A stretch of 64,000 nt of DNA from Marisa cornuarietis (GCA_004794655.1 SMMW01000147.1:1052001-1116000); one strand, 5' to 3'. Shown: positions 12,359 to 24,010, counted from the first letter of the stretch. Notes: generated from the letters alone by a model not told the origin. Numbers and translations: made by a program.

Positions 12359-13900
12359 ACGTGTTGTTTCTTGCGTTTCTTATTGACAGTTTGATTTAGA
12401 GAAAGATGAAAGCAAGCACTGTCCTTGTTCTTGTGGGACAATGAATGGGGAAGAAAAATTCTTACTCCTAACTCATTCACTTGGAAACAGCTATCACACT
12501 GGGTTTCTTTTCACAATCTGAAACGAATCATACAGACAATATGCATGCTCTCTCTCTCTCTATCATGTTGTAGCTTTGAGTGATGCATAAAAATCACCCA
12601 CAGTTTAATTCTAGACTAAAATTGACCATGCGTACACAGACAGACAACCATTGTTATTAAAAGGCCTTGTGTACAAGCTTTTAGAGAGCACTTATGTAAG
12701 GCAGACACCTTGTGGCCGGAGAGACAGAGAGAAAGAGCAAAGCGATAGCAGAGGCGATGAAGCAATGAGGTGGTGGCTGCCGCCAGCGGACAGGTGCAAA
12801 CGTCGTCTAGCGCAGACAGGCCTGTCGCCATTGTTGTGCCTGACGGCTGCGCACACAACGAAAACATCAGATGTCATTTTACACCTGGCAGGACCGTGAA
12901 AGAACTAGTCTTCCCTCCTCCTGCCACCTGTTAGGCGGGGCTAGATCTTGCCATGGGTCGGTGGGGTGTGGTCTATCTCTATCTGTTCAAGTTAGCTAAT
13001 TCATGATGGGTTGAAGGATGCACGTCGTATGTTCGTCCAATAGCCTTCTTGGTTGTCTGTCCTGTAGGTGAATAAATGCAGTCTAAGCTAGGAACACGAG
13101 TGTGCTCGGTATAGCTCAGCATGTTGTCAGTGCGGAAGAAGTACTTGGTAAGCAGTGGTCCACACGTCTTCAGCTTTCTTTCAACGCCAAAGCGCCGAGT
13201 CGGAAGGACTGCGACGAAGAAGATTGAGGGTGGTATCCGTTTGACTGGTGTACGTGGATTGTTTACCCCAGCACGTTTCCCCTGGGTGTTGTGTAACAGT
13301 ATAGGAAGTGATCAAGCAGTTCTCGAAGAAGCCAGGCAACATCCTTGGCCTGTGACAACGCTCGATCGGGTTTCTTATCGCTGAAGGAGTAGTCATCGCT
13401 CTCTGACGTCGTTGTCTAACCGAGAGCGGAATTTATGACTAACAGCCGGGCAGTGCACTGGGAGATGAGTCGTGCCCCGACTGTCGGCTGGAGACCTGCT
13501 ATTCACATCATCATAAGAGTAGACGTGCACCGTCGAGAGAAAGAGACGTAGGAACAATTTATACAAGCGGCAGTAACAACTGACAGAGATGTCGTGTCTA
13601 GATGGTGTATTTAAATAGTGTTATTTAACAGGAGATAACACGTTGTCAAGTCTTTTGCCAGGGAAAAAAACATGGAGGAGTGGAGGTGGGGGGGGGGGCT
13701 TCGTGAGCCTTATTTGAAGCGACTAACTTGTGAACTGTGTACGTAACGTTCCATTCTGCAAGATTAAGTTAACGTTCGTGATCAGAGTTACGGCCTAACT
13801 GTTACCCACGTGCCCACTTCCTCGTAACCAATTTCTCGCGTTTGACGAGAAAACGCGGAACATTGTAACACTCTCTTACAATAACGTCTCCCACAGACTA
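12359..13900. other. Stretch without a recognised gene
   Basis: No family was recognised. A G-run (about 13688-13699) and a donor-like ttg|gtaagc at 13147 were noted without supporting context. Confidence 0.5.
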
Positions 13901-13906
13901 ACTTAC

Positions 13907-14130
13907 AACAGGAAAACGTTCCCTGCATATTCGCTGAGCACTTTGCTGTACAACGCCGATGATTTAAAATTAAGTCTTGTCGGACAGGGAGGTCCATCTG
14001 ACATGTTGCCACTTAACCTGCCACCTACCGCCCTCGCTGAGACGGGGACGTCACTCTTGCGGCAAGTCTGTGACCCTGCGTTTATCGTCGCTGATACAAG
14101 ACAAGGGACCTGCTTGGGCAAACGCCGTCT
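13907..14130 (-). CDS. Candidate first or internal exon, minus strand
   Basis: On the minus strand an open frame with ATG at 14121 (MPKQVPCLVSAT...) runs to a donor-like site ctgtt|gtaagt; the complement acttac is at 13901-13906. Upstream an acceptor-like gatttccag sits near 14131-14139. Alternatively the exon starts the gene: a near-consensus NRF-1 palindrome gcgcatgcgt lies at 14163-14172, about 40 bases upstream of the ATG. The roughly 72-codon peptide has no recognised domain. This is a hypothesis from signals only. Confidence 0.28.
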
Positions 14131-14162
14131 GGAAATCTAATCAAGACTGAGGGTCCAGCAGA

Positions 14163-14172
14163 GCGCATGCGT
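14163..14172. promoter_or_regulatory. NRF-1-like palindrome
   Basis: The sequence gcgcatgcgt differs by one base from the GCGCATGCGC core bound by NRF-1-type factors in animals. Its position just upstream of a minus-strand ATG (14121) is suggestive only. Confidence 0.3.
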
Positions 14173-14470
14173 CATCTCTCTGGCAACCTCTACTCAATTA
14201 TGGGCATCTCTACTTCCATAGCAAAGTGGTATTACTTTGTGTCTCCTGGGTACCAGGATGCAATTTTCTTCCCATGTTTGAGAGGGTTAAAATAAGGAGA
14301 GAGAGTAAGAATATTTCTCCCACAGAGTTGCATTTTATATTTATAGTCAGTTTATAAATGCATCTTATGACTCTGAGTGTCATTATTTGCTGAAGATGAC
14401 CGGCAAACTATTAATGTAGGGACATTAGTCGTTGGTAAGTAAAATGTTAATCTTCTTTTTTCACTGGCAG

Positions 14471-14587
14471 TCTCTGGTCTCTTTTCCGTTCCTCTATATC
14501 AAGCTCTTTTCTTTCGCTCAATGTGTGTACACGCATGCACACAAGCCCATACACAAATACATCAGGAGGTGCCTCCATTGCCACGTG
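14471..14587 (+). CDS. Candidate exon with strong splice sites
   Basis: The acceptor has the pyrimidine tract tcttttttcactggcag ending at 14470. The donor is cacgtg|gtaagtg with gt at 14588. The 117-bp interval (39 codons) has no stop in any of the three frames, so the reading frame cannot be chosen. The frame in step with the exon start reads SLVSFPFLYIKL and onward. No family was recognised; this may be a non-coding or chance exon. Confidence 0.27.
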
Positions 14588-15471
14588 GTAAGTGAACTCG
14601 ACTGTGCAAGATAACGTCCATTGATTCGAGGCCTGCTGTGGTTGGAAAACATTCCCCGTCCACCCAGTGACCGTGCAACAGAAATGGACAAATATTTATT
14701 TATCCTTATTTGTCAGAGAAGGAGATAGTTGGAATGTTCCTTTCACACCCTGTGTCATAAATACAGTGAACCACTTGCATTCATTGCCTCTACCGCCTCT
14801 AGGGTTATGTGACATATATATATATATATACAATCACAGGTGTATGATATGCACGCTGAAACAAGAGCCCTTTAATCAATTTAATGATGTGGTTTCACAG
14901 TGTTATTACGTGTACATCTTAATATTGCTGTTTATTTCTTGGGACTTTAAAGCAAATTGTTTCCTGTAGACGTAAACCATCAAAGCGGGCTAAAATTGTA
15001 GCTCAGATACACGCAACAGACATTGCAAACATAAATGCAACTATTACGGTTTGAACTTTGGCTTGATGAATATCTCAGAGTTCACGTCCAGAGGCCTTGA
15101 GTTATCTTTTTCGAGACGGTGAACATCTTCCAGTCTTTAATGTGACTGGAACGCGATATCACGTACTAAAGAAGTAAGAAATATCGATACAAATTTTCCC
15201 AAACCAAAATAAAGCAGGTCATAGATTACTCCTAAGCTTCTGTTGCACTTTATCCTTGCCTGCTCCAGCTTCTAGCGTGACAGATCACTACGTACTCCTG
15301 TGTGGCACGAGGGTCGAAAGAGCGAACCAACTTCTCGTATTTTCTACAGGCATAGAGTCACCTCTCTCGACCTCATCACGGCTTAGTCTCGCCTCTCGGA
15401 CAGTTCTTTGTGGCTCAGACCAAGGAGTCGAGCAAATGTAGGACTTGCTCCAACACGCCATCGTGTTCTCA
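14588..15471. other. Stretch without a recognised gene
   Basis: It holds a short (AT)n at about 14814-14830 and otherwise unassigned sequence. Confidence 0.55.
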
Positions 15472-15520
15472 GTCACGTGAGAACGAATGAGCGCATGCGC
15501 GCCTTGCAGTCTACTTCCGT
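15472..15520. promoter_or_regulatory. Promoter-like motif cluster (USF/CLEAR, NRF-1, ETS)
   Basis: Within 50 bp there is gtcacgtga (15472-15480, a canonical E-box palindrome), gcgcatgcgc (15491-15500, a perfect NRF-1-type palindrome) and acttccg (about 15513-15519, an ETS core on the opposite strand). The surrounding 15250-15650 appears richer in CG dinucleotides than the flanks. In animals this trio is typical of TATA-less housekeeping promoters. Direction and target gene are unknown; a strong acceptor (ctctttgcag ending at 15810) lies 300 bp to the right. Confidence 0.4.
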
Positions 15521-15810
15521 TTTCAACAACTTGTCGTCTTCCGCCTTCTTCAGATAAAAAAAATGGATTAGGAAAAAATGTTGAATAGGCCACAGACGCC
15601 GGTAGACAGAGCATTTTCACGTCGCTCGCAGTCCCGCTATTTTACACAAACAGCCTGATTCCCACTTTCTTACTTATTTCGCTCGTACAAAGACTAGTCT
15701 GCCCACTTTTTTGCGGCTGCATCAGACTTTGTAACTAACATTTTGCGTGATCTCCTTGACCACCAGACTTCCAGCCAATCACTGGAGTATTTTCTGTGTT
15801 TCTCTTTGCA

Positions 15811-16005
15811 GGAACTGCTTTGCGTTGTTTTGCTAGACCTCGGTGTTACGAACCTATTTTAAGAAACTTCAGAGTAGCAGATTTTTCTGGATGTGTTATA
15901 CTGCATACAACATATCCACATAATACTAGATGTATAAATAAAATGAAGATTCATATTTCATATATTTGGTACTCTTCAGAACGTATTTCTCCGCCGTCTC
16001 AATGA
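15811..16005 (+). other. Possible terminal exon after strong acceptor
   Basis: A strong acceptor (tgtgtttctctttgcag) ends at 15810. One frame stays open for about 64 codons to a stop at 16003-16005, with AATAAA near 15937. The peptide (TALRCFARPRCYEPILRNF and onward) is not recognised. It could be the 3' part of a transcript started near 15500, but no donor was found between them. Confidence 0.22.
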
Positions 16006-16904
16006 AACGATTTACTGCCCTTCTAGATTTTCTAGAGTAGATCTTCTATGTCGGTTTTTCATAACTTTCCTGTTATTTTTCTTAACTTTACCTTGCACTA
16101 TTTATAGAACTTTAAAGCATGTTTCAAAAAATCTCACCTGGGATTCATCGTCTGTATCTCTCTCTTTCTTTTTCTGTCTCTCTTTCTGTTTCGCTCTCTC
16201 TCTCTCTTACACACACACACATATACACGCTCGCCACCCCACTTAATGGTCCTTATTAGTGCCCTTTGTGAAGCTTTTCAGGAATCGCTTGTTTCCCCAA
16301 GTATAATTTGAGACTGCTGGGTTTTTTTTCCTTAATCCCAAATTTTAGAGTTTTTGATGTAAAACCAATTTACTTTGTAGTCACTGAAACACTATTGCTT
16401 ATATTCAACAACATTGTAGCGTGAGGGGTTGGTCTCAGATAAGTTGCATTAACGTATATAAAAGTTCAATGCATTCATGCTGGGAAATTTTTTTTCGAAG
16501 AACCGTAAAACTGGGTCCTCGATTAGTCTGCGCTTTTTGACTTTCACATCGCATGCGAAATTGCGAGTCAACGCTCGCAAAGTGCGAGGGACTTGAGACG
16601 CTGTTTATGTGGTTAACGCAGCCACGTATACCCTTCCCTGCCATTCACTTGCTCATCAGACAGGTCTTCTTACACTTTCCGAATTGCTCGTCTGAGGTTA
16701 TTTCCACAGGCTTGTTTCGAAATTTTCATTTCTTCTTGTTTACCTCGTTTTTCCTTTTTAGACCTTTAGCCTTGGCGTGTCTTTATATCACTTAGAACCT
16801 CATGAATTATCGTTATCGTAAAAATGTGACTGTTTTCTTTGCTAGAACGTTATAAATACCTCTCTCTCGTTCTTTGAATTCCCAGGCTTTGTGACACAGA
16901 ATAG
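16006..16904. other. Stretch without a recognised gene
   Basis: It contains a CT-rich/(CA)n simple-sequence block at about 16160-16225 and otherwise unassigned sequence up to the 3' end of the RTE-like element. Confidence 0.55.
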
Positions 16905-17475
16905 TGAGAACCTTCGCTGCTTCATCCCTTGAGCCAGTCAGTCAGTCAATCGTCCCTTGCCTGGCACCTGGCGTTGGGGGAGCACATGGATAGACGCGGC
17001 AGCTGACATCAATCTTGCCTATTTTGGGCGATAGTAAGCAGGTCCTGTACAGGACGACCAGTCCAGTCTTTGACCTTCGTAAGCCAGTTCTTCCTCTGGT
17101 TACCTCGGCGTCGACTACCCTGCAAGGTGCTTTGGAGGATTGTCTTCGACAAGGTGTCGTGCTCGGTCACATGGCCAAAGAAGACCAGCTTACGTCGCTT
17201 GACTGTTGATAGTAGAGGTTCCTGGTCTCCTACGAGTGTGGCAATCTTATCTTGTTTCTTACAAAGTCGTTGGTTTTATGTTCTTTGTATGAGATCCGGA
17301 GCAGCCTCCTGAGACACTTGTTCTCTAATGCCTGGATTCTCCTTTCCATTTCGACGAGCAGAGTTCACGTGTCGCATCCGTAGAGCAGCATCGGTACTAC
17401 TAGGGATTTGTACAACCTGTGCTTGGTAGTGAACTGCTTGAGCAGCTCAGCTGGGAAATTGTCAATGCCATCTTA
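16905..17475 (-). pseudogene. RTE-like C-terminal region remnant
   Basis: The minus strand shows LYKSLVVPMLLYGCD, RRIQALENKCLRRLLRISY, KEHKTNDFVRN, then shifted frames with TVKRRKLVFFGHVTEHD and ILQSTLQGSRRRGNQRKNW, and finally the DWTGRPVQDLLTIAQNRQD block. These are hallmark post-RT motifs of the RTE clade. The 3' end falls near a small CAGT repeat (16934-16948). The TG-GCD-T-stop codon series shows the frame is closed. Confidence 0.85.
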
Positions 17476-17479
17476 CTTC

Positions 17480-18300
17480 CCTCCCTTCAGACCACTTGTT
17501 GCAGACCTACATTTTTAAAAATCATTTGGATAAAGGGAAACGAAAAAGGCGAGCGGATGGCGAGAGATTTGCGTGGGAGCAAGCGTGGGTGTGAGCGTTT
17601 CACGACGGCCGCTTTTTCTTTGATGTAACGGCTTCACATTGCGAGACCCTACGAGTATAAATTGTGAAAAGCAGAGCTGAAACAAAAAAGAGTGATTTTT
17701 TGTTGCTTTTTGTGACCTTGATCGAGACGTAGGAACCTGGCACTTTTCCAAAGTGCTGTGTGGGGAAATTCTTACCAGACTAAAGTAGTGAAGTCCAGAC
17801 TGGACTTGTTGAAATAATGTGAATTGCTCACACAAAAACCTGCTGAGTCTGTGTTTGTTTTGTTTTTGGGAATCTTCATGAATGTGTAAGTTTTTTTAAA
17901 TCAATGCCTTTGAGGAATAATAAATTAGTAGTATATTGAATTTAAAATCTGTGTGATTGCTATATTTTAAGGAATATATTTTTCTGTCGACGATTTTTTT
18001 GTTTTCTTATTTTTATCTTTGTTCTTCGTTTACTGCTGCGCCTAATCTTGCTGAACTTCAAGAGAGGCGGCAACCGGAAAAGACAGTTGTGTCGGTTTTC
18101 TTTCATGTTCTCGCTCCAAACCACGTTTCAAAACGAATTTTCTACAGGAATCGGTTGTCAGGAAAGATGTTTATCATAAAAGAAAGACACAGTACTGTTT
18201 TTTATCCATCTTAATGTATGTTTCTGAATAAGGTTAATACGTTTGCTTTATTAAATATTTTTCTCATATTATATGTGTTTCCTACATTCTTATTTTCGCT
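17480..18300. other. Unidentified ~0.8-kb segment inside the RTE-like element
   Basis: The RTE motif series stops near 18310 and resumes near 17475 on the minus strand, so this block is foreign to it. It has no recognised coding content, and I could not define terminal repeats or a target-site duplication. Confidence 0.45.
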
Positions 18301-18309
18301 GGTGTTTTC

Positions 18310-18720
18310 TATTCCGACATCAGCTGCAGAGTTGCATCGACCTCTTCCTGTAGGACTGACAGGTCCGCAGGCTCGTTGATTGTAGTCTGTTTGCTTTGGA
18401 GGACTTTGGAGTAAGTAAGAGTTGTACAGATCGTTGCAATATTCGGTAAATAGGTCTAGTACAATAATGTTTTCTATGAAAAGGCCCAGATGTCTCCGAT
18501 GACTGAAGTCTTGTGTTGACCTGTCTTGATAAGGGTCTTCGGTAGTTGGTAGGCCTTTTTTCCTGTCACTTCGTGCCTTTTCTTCCTTTATGGTCTGCAA
18601 ATGGTCCTCGATCTGCTTCTCCTTAGCTACATTCATGCCCTTCTTGGTGTTGCAATTGGCTGGTTAAAGCTGTTTCAATGTGCTTTTCTTAACTCAATTT
18701 AGCATCCTCCTTTCGTCACA
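18310..18720 (-). pseudogene. RTE-like EN-RT linker remnant
   Basis: The minus strand gives EKQIEDHLQTIKEEKARSD, then KKAYQLPKTLIKTGQHKTSVI in a second frame, then LFTEYCNDLYNSYL and ADLSVLQEEVDATLQLMSE. This matches the RTE linker region (the R-W-TEYC-x-DLYN block) that precedes the RT. A frame change occurs inside it. Confidence 0.75.
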
Positions 18721-18739
18721 GACAACTAGGATATTAGTG

Positions 18740-19500
18740 GTTAAGGTCTGTTTCTTCGTCCTCTGCCCCTCCCCTCAGAACTTTGGCTATTGAAAGTAGT
18801 ACCTATTTGCTGCTGTGTCTAAATCATTATGTTCACAGTGAAAATTGTCCACCTCCTTGGACCTTTCAGATATAATAATAAAAATAATGGTGTGAGTTTT
18901 TAAGCCGCGGCATCCCAGCCAAAGCCAGGCTCTCCGAGCATTACAAGCACAAAAGCACAAGAGTGATAAAATTCCTGTGGCTCTGTAAGGTTAATGGGAA
19001 TGCCAGATCATTCTTCTGCCGAATGACATTCAGAAACAAAGATGTGGGTGGGACAGATGTACAGTCATTAGACTGTGGCAGAATATATCAATAATCAAAC
19101 ACATAGATCAAATAGGAGAATATCCAGACGATCACAAAGCAGAAATTGCAGTACGTTGTACGCATGACTGTTTGGCACTGATGTAAAGTTTATCCCAGGG
19201 ACGACTTGTAAAAATGAAGAAACTGTGATGGCGTTAGCCAGAGAGGATTAACGGCGATGAGAGAGTTGATATTAGCAGAAGAATAAATAAAATCCACAGG
19301 CAAGTAAACAGTCAGACACAATGCCGATGACGTCAGAAAAAACAGTGCAGGTCGGTTAAAACAGGTACTACAAGAACGACAAATCCCAGAAGAAAACGAA
19401 AATGCGGAGAGCTGGTCCCTTAAAATTTGTTAGGTGAAGGGACAGCACTCGGCAACGTTACGTCTTGCAGCTTTTTCAATTCAAATAAAACTAAGGAGTC
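18740..19500 (-). mobile_element. Possible short retroelement with ATT-rich 3' tail inside the RTE-like element
   Basis: On the minus strand the block ends ggctttggctgggatgccgc, ggcttaaaaactcacacc, then attatttttattattata (18868-18925). That end pattern (a gcggcttaaaaa-like box followed by an ATT tail) resembles the 3' ends of L2/CR1-like LINEs and their SINEs. No protein was recognised in it. A (CTTCAG)n run sits at 19517-19541. Confidence 0.35.
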
Positions 19501-19539
19501 GGTTGAGTGGTGTTTTGTCTTCAGCTTCAGCTTCAGCTT

Positions 19540-20220
19540 CAGGTTTATTTTTCCCTTGTTGATGCTGAATTTGAATCCCTTTGGCACCAGGATAAAGACG
19601 ATTTGGTTATAGACTAAACTATCTGGAGTACCAAAGTACCGTTCTCAAATCCTTGTTGGGGTGTGGGGTATTGGTTATGATGAGTCTATGGCTCTGCACA
19701 AGCTTCAAGAGTCTTAGACCCTTTTCTTTGGTTTCACGCAGGCCGAATTTACTTACCGTTCTTGTTCATTGTTGGCAAGTATCTTGACCGATATTTGCGT
19801 TCCAGTCACCTAGTACAACTAAAATATTCCTCCTCGGTTATGCCTTTTTACCTTTATGACCCTTATTAGTTACTCGTAGAGCTCCTCCACCTCGCTTTCT
19901 TTGTATGTCAGACCTCAGAGCGTAAACTTGGACAGTGCCGATCTTGTGAGGTCTGACAGAGGTGCAAAAAGAGAACTGCCTGCTGGAAATGGATGTACAG
20001 CTGATGGCGGCTCTGACCATTTCCTTGCCTACGAGAAAGCCTACGTCATTCATTCTCATATCTGGTTTTCTCCCCGCTGTCCTCGACCCTGTGTCCTTCG
20101 TTTATTTCTGTCTTCAGAACCCCTCGCCATCTGACCTCTGCTTCTCCTACAATATCCCACCGATATCTTTCCCCTTGCCACAGTGGTGTAGTGTGCGGAC
20201 GTTCCACGTACCAATGTAAG
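19540..20220 (-). pseudogene. RTE-like endonuclease domain remnant
   Basis: Minus-strand translation shows in order IGTWNVRTL (20217-20192), an EVRWRG-like block, the block MNDVGFLVGKEMVRAAIS, VQVYALRSD, VLGDWNANIGQDT (catalytic GDWNA motif retained), KFGLRETKEKGLRLLKL and SHRLIITNTPHPNK. These are the characteristic landmarks of RTE/BovB endonucleases. Several frameshifts and in-frame stops separate the blocks. Confidence 0.85.
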
Positions 20221-20886
20221 TTTCTTCTCTCAGCTCTGCCGATGGTTCCGGCGGAGCTGGCTACCCTGGTGGTCATGCTTCGATAATTGCTTCCATCTGG
20301 CCAAACAAGTACCCTTACCTCCATTCCCATTCTTTCTTGCAGGGCAGAGGAAATTTAACCTGGAAACAGAAGGCAAACAATGATTTTGACATTTACAGGT
20401 AGCCTGACCGTTGGCCTGTTGTCTGTCATTATTCAATAGACATCGTAATATGTATGTTTATAGTTACCTTTTGTATAACATTATCATTTACTGCAATGAT
20501 TTTTGTTTACTGGATTAACGTTAAAAAGAAATCAAATGGGATTATGATGTGTAGTTGGTTCTGGTCGATTTGAGGTCCTTATAATAAAAGGTTTCTTTGA
20601 CAAAACTGTAATAAGAAAACTTAACAACAAGCATCCGAAAAGTTTCTTGCCTGAAATATGCAATGAAGTGTAAGTAAATGTTTGGCAGGCGCAAGGGTAA
20701 ATTGGGTTCAGACAGTCGATGAGATCTTTAGGCCTTCCAAAAGGAATGACGACTTTTCATTTTGAAAGTTCAATAGCAGCTCGAAGATTCATTCTCTTGA
20801 AATCTGGAACAGATGATTTGATTTTCGGCTGAGGTAACAGATCGATCGCCTTCAGCAAATGACCCTGGCTGCCATGCAGATCTACT

Positions 20887-20997
20887 CCGGAACTCGACAC
20901 CCTCTCTGCAGAGATCGAAGCTCAGAAACCAGTCCTGGAGCTCTCCTGCGGTAAAGCCCCTGGACTAGAGTCGTACGTCATTCCTGGTGACAGGCTA
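20887..20997 (+). pseudogene. LINE reverse transcriptase fragment (N-terminal RT block)
   Basis: The plus-strand frame reads PELDTLSAEIEAQ, then LELSCGKAPGLESYVIPGD. The spacing and the SCGKAPGL block match the RT-0/RT-1 boundary of APE-type LINEs (ELD, EV-AI, LS-GKAPG-DGIP). Only this short patch is recognisable. Confidence 0.6.
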
Positions 20998-20999
20998 CA

Positions 21000-21670
21000 A
21001 GTCAATGTGCCCCACAATGCTGCCGGCAAATGGCGGACATGTCCGGGCTCTTAGCACTTTTTCCGACAGCTAGCGGACGTCCTCCTAGTCTAAGTGAAGT
21101 TAATGCCCTGTAAACAGGCTTCTTTAACAATTAGATGTGTAACTACAGGAAAGCAAGTGTTCGTAAATGTCATTGTGTTCCTCTGCAGGTATAGTTCTCA
21201 CAAAAATATACTTCTTGCTGTTAAATAATTACAAGCTTTTGTTCATGATAGCTCTACCGTTTACGAAAATTGCTTTCCTTAGGTGGGGAGGGTGAAAAGA
21301 ACACCTAAGACCGATTCTTTGCTATGGACGAGAAGTATGGTCAGGGAGATCGTGGTTGACGTGACAACACAGGACGACATCTACGTTCATCTAATGTTCT
21401 TTTTTCATGTGCCTAAAAACAAGTCTTAAGAGACCTGCATTCTTAAGTTCAGTTTGCGTTGAAAACGACCATGCAAAAATCGGGCCATGGCTTGCAAAAG
21501 AAGGGAAACAAACTGCCCCAGGGCAGAGTTAAAATTACTGCAATGTTCAATGTTTGTTCGCGGAATATGTCGACAAACACACTTCTCTAACAGAGAAGGT
21601 AGGGTCGTCGAGGATGAGCGTCAGCTCATTAAATATGCCAATACTACGTGCGTACAAACAGGTGTAATAT
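21000..21670. other. Stretch without a recognised gene
   Basis: No family or structured repeat was recognised. Confidence 0.55.
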
Positions 21671-21672
21671 GA

Positions 21673-21735
<63 letters not shown>

Positions 21736-21740
21736 CGCGC
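21673..21740 (+). repeat. Composite (AT)n-(GT)n-(GC)n microsatellite
   Basis: AT dinucleotides pass without a break into about twenty GT units and then into about seven GC units. Confidence 0.97.
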
Positions 21741-24010
21741 AATTAAGGGAAAGGGTTAGATATAGGTACAGACAGAAGAACATCGGAACGGTAGCTATAT
21801 TTGGTTATAATTACTGTCGAGAGAAAAATCACATCGGTAAAAAAAACAAAATTCACAAGCTCTGCCATGCAGCTGTCAAAGGAGGAGCAATTTCACCTTT
21901 GATGAACAGCGGGTCCTATATTGCTGTGCTTCCAGAAACACAAAAATAGCGAGAGCTTATTTAACACCTCAGCATCTGAGAAAAATTAAAATCTGCGCAA
22001 CCATGGATTGAAGGATTCTCTTTTTGACGGGAAATGACGTGGCAGAGAATACACGAGAAAAACATGAACAGCTTTGGTCAGAGAGAAAACACCCACAGCT
22101 TGCAAAGTCAACGCAAGAGTAAAACAATCACATCTTAAAGACAATCACAATCTTAAAGAAAAAACACTTACAAGGGACCTTTTTTAATTTTATATCTTTC
22201 TGCAACGATAAAAATATTCTCTTCTATCTTGAATTTTGTTGAATTTAAATAGAAATTTTGCGTAAACACAATCGCTCACGATTATTATTCAGCACAATTC
22301 TGCTTTTTTGTAGCAAGCAGCCTACATGCTAATATGTATGTATGTATGTATGTTTGTGTGTATTTTATGATGGTCTAGAAAATCAGAAGCTATGAAGTAT
22401 TGCGGACAAGACGGAGGGAAGCCTATTTAAAAATATTGTAGTGATTTTTTCCCCTGTTTGATTTCTTCCTGCCTGTCTTGTGGACACATCGTGTAAGCGT
22501 CACCGGCACAAACAAGCTTTCTGTCAAAAAGGTTTCGGCGGCTGTGACCCCAAGTGATGCCCAGGACCTGCTCTGCGCATGTCTGTGTGCGTTCATGAGT
22601 GGATGCTCGTTCTGGGGAAGTGATGCCTAAATATTTTGTTATGGACCAAGATCCCGTAAAAGAACAAAGAGCGCGAACAAGGGACAATAGTCAGAAGAAA
22701 GAAAGAGTTGATAAGTGCGCCTTTGAAGAGCTAAGCTTCTTTCTGCCAGTGGACAGAAAGATCCCTTCTTCCGACGGTCACCTCAGAGTTCATGTTGACG
22801 CTCATCCACTGATTTCCATCCCTATTCAGCATTTTGATTTTGTTTTGTTTTTTATTTTAAAAAAATCATGACTTCAAAAGAAATTTATAAATCGAAATCA
22901 TTTCCTGCCTTGGAATGGCAGATATCACGAATCATCAAATCGAGGCTTTTGTCTGAAACTTGGGGGAAAATTTTCTAATTGGACGAGTCAGTAGAAAGGA
23001 TTATCTAGTTCTTTCAGCTTGGAAAATAAGCCGCAGAGGCTGAGTCTTGGTCGTAGTGGAAATCGCGGCTGGGCATGAATGTGCCAGATGAATCTCACAT
23101 GCTGACTCTTGAACCTCAAAAGCTTCAAGTCTACGCGTGAACGTGCATGCATTAACACCGTTAACAGATGATTAACCGCTTCAATATCCGGGTCTTTCAC
23201 AAATCACGTTTTATAAGGCTTCTCTGTGAACCAGTAATTAGGAGGTTATCGTCCTACGAACACTAAGTCTTGATTATAATCTAAACCCAAGTGCAGGGTG
23301 AACCATTTAATTCTAGTTTTCAGAGTTAGGCTTTAACGTCCGCGGACGTCGTTTGAATACGGTTAACAAAGTCTATCGTCCGTGACGTGTTGCGGCTGTT
23401 TGAGGGGATTCTCACGAGAATCATCGAAGAGGCTTCAACCATGCAGTACGATCAGCAGGTTCTGCGAGCTCACGTGCCTGAACTCTGATTAGCAACCGGA
23501 AATTGTTGGAAATTACGCTTGGATGCAGGTGACGACGACATCACCTCAAAGAGTGTGCTGAAGATTCTACTTTCGTCCAAACATTACAGAACAGTTGTTA
23601 TGATTTGAAAACAGACCCTTTTTTAAAAAAAATGGCTAATGACACCTGGTTTTGTTTATTTTTTTTTTGAAAATTGTGTACATGTGAGAACTCGGTGATC
23701 GTATGTGGTTGATGTATGCGTATATATGCAGATGTGTACGTGTCTACACATCGTTTACCTGTGTGAACGCGCTTTTCATGTTTGATTCTGCCTTAAGAGA
23801 GAATGAAAAAGTCAAATGCATTTATCCATGAGGGAGAGAACTCGAACTTGAACTCTTTATTGACATACGGCCATTACTGCCAATATCATGAGGTGAATCT
23901 CGTTTCTTTGCATTCACACATACTTATATACTCTTATTCACATGCAGGCATAAACATTCTTATACATATATATCTGTATGAGAAAGCGTTGCAATGGAGT
24001 TCTAAACTTA
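21741..24010. other. Stretch without a recognised gene
   Basis: It holds a small (TATG)n at about 22332-22352 and otherwise unassigned sequence up to the 3' end of the old LINE. Confidence 0.55.

Larger units (their letters stand above)
16905..20345 (-). mobile_element. Degenerate RTE-type LINE, split by two foreign segments
   Basis: Three collinear minus-strand pieces of one RTE-family non-LTR retrotransposon are visible. Read 5' to 3' on the minus strand, they are an APE-type endonuclease (20220-19540), an EN-RT linker (about 18700-18310) and a C-terminal part (17475-16905). Between them lie unrelated blocks at about 18740-19500 and 17480-18300. The RT palm is missing: the start of the RT (GIDNFPAELLKQ) is joined near 17430 to the post-RT region (HRLYKSLVVPMLLYGCD). 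Frameshifts and stops are frequent. The element is a fossil and encodes nothing functional. Confidence 0.85.

Noticed and set aside
14325..14431. Exon between ctcccacag and ttg|gtaagta
   Set aside because: All three frames contain stops, so it cannot be an internal coding exon.
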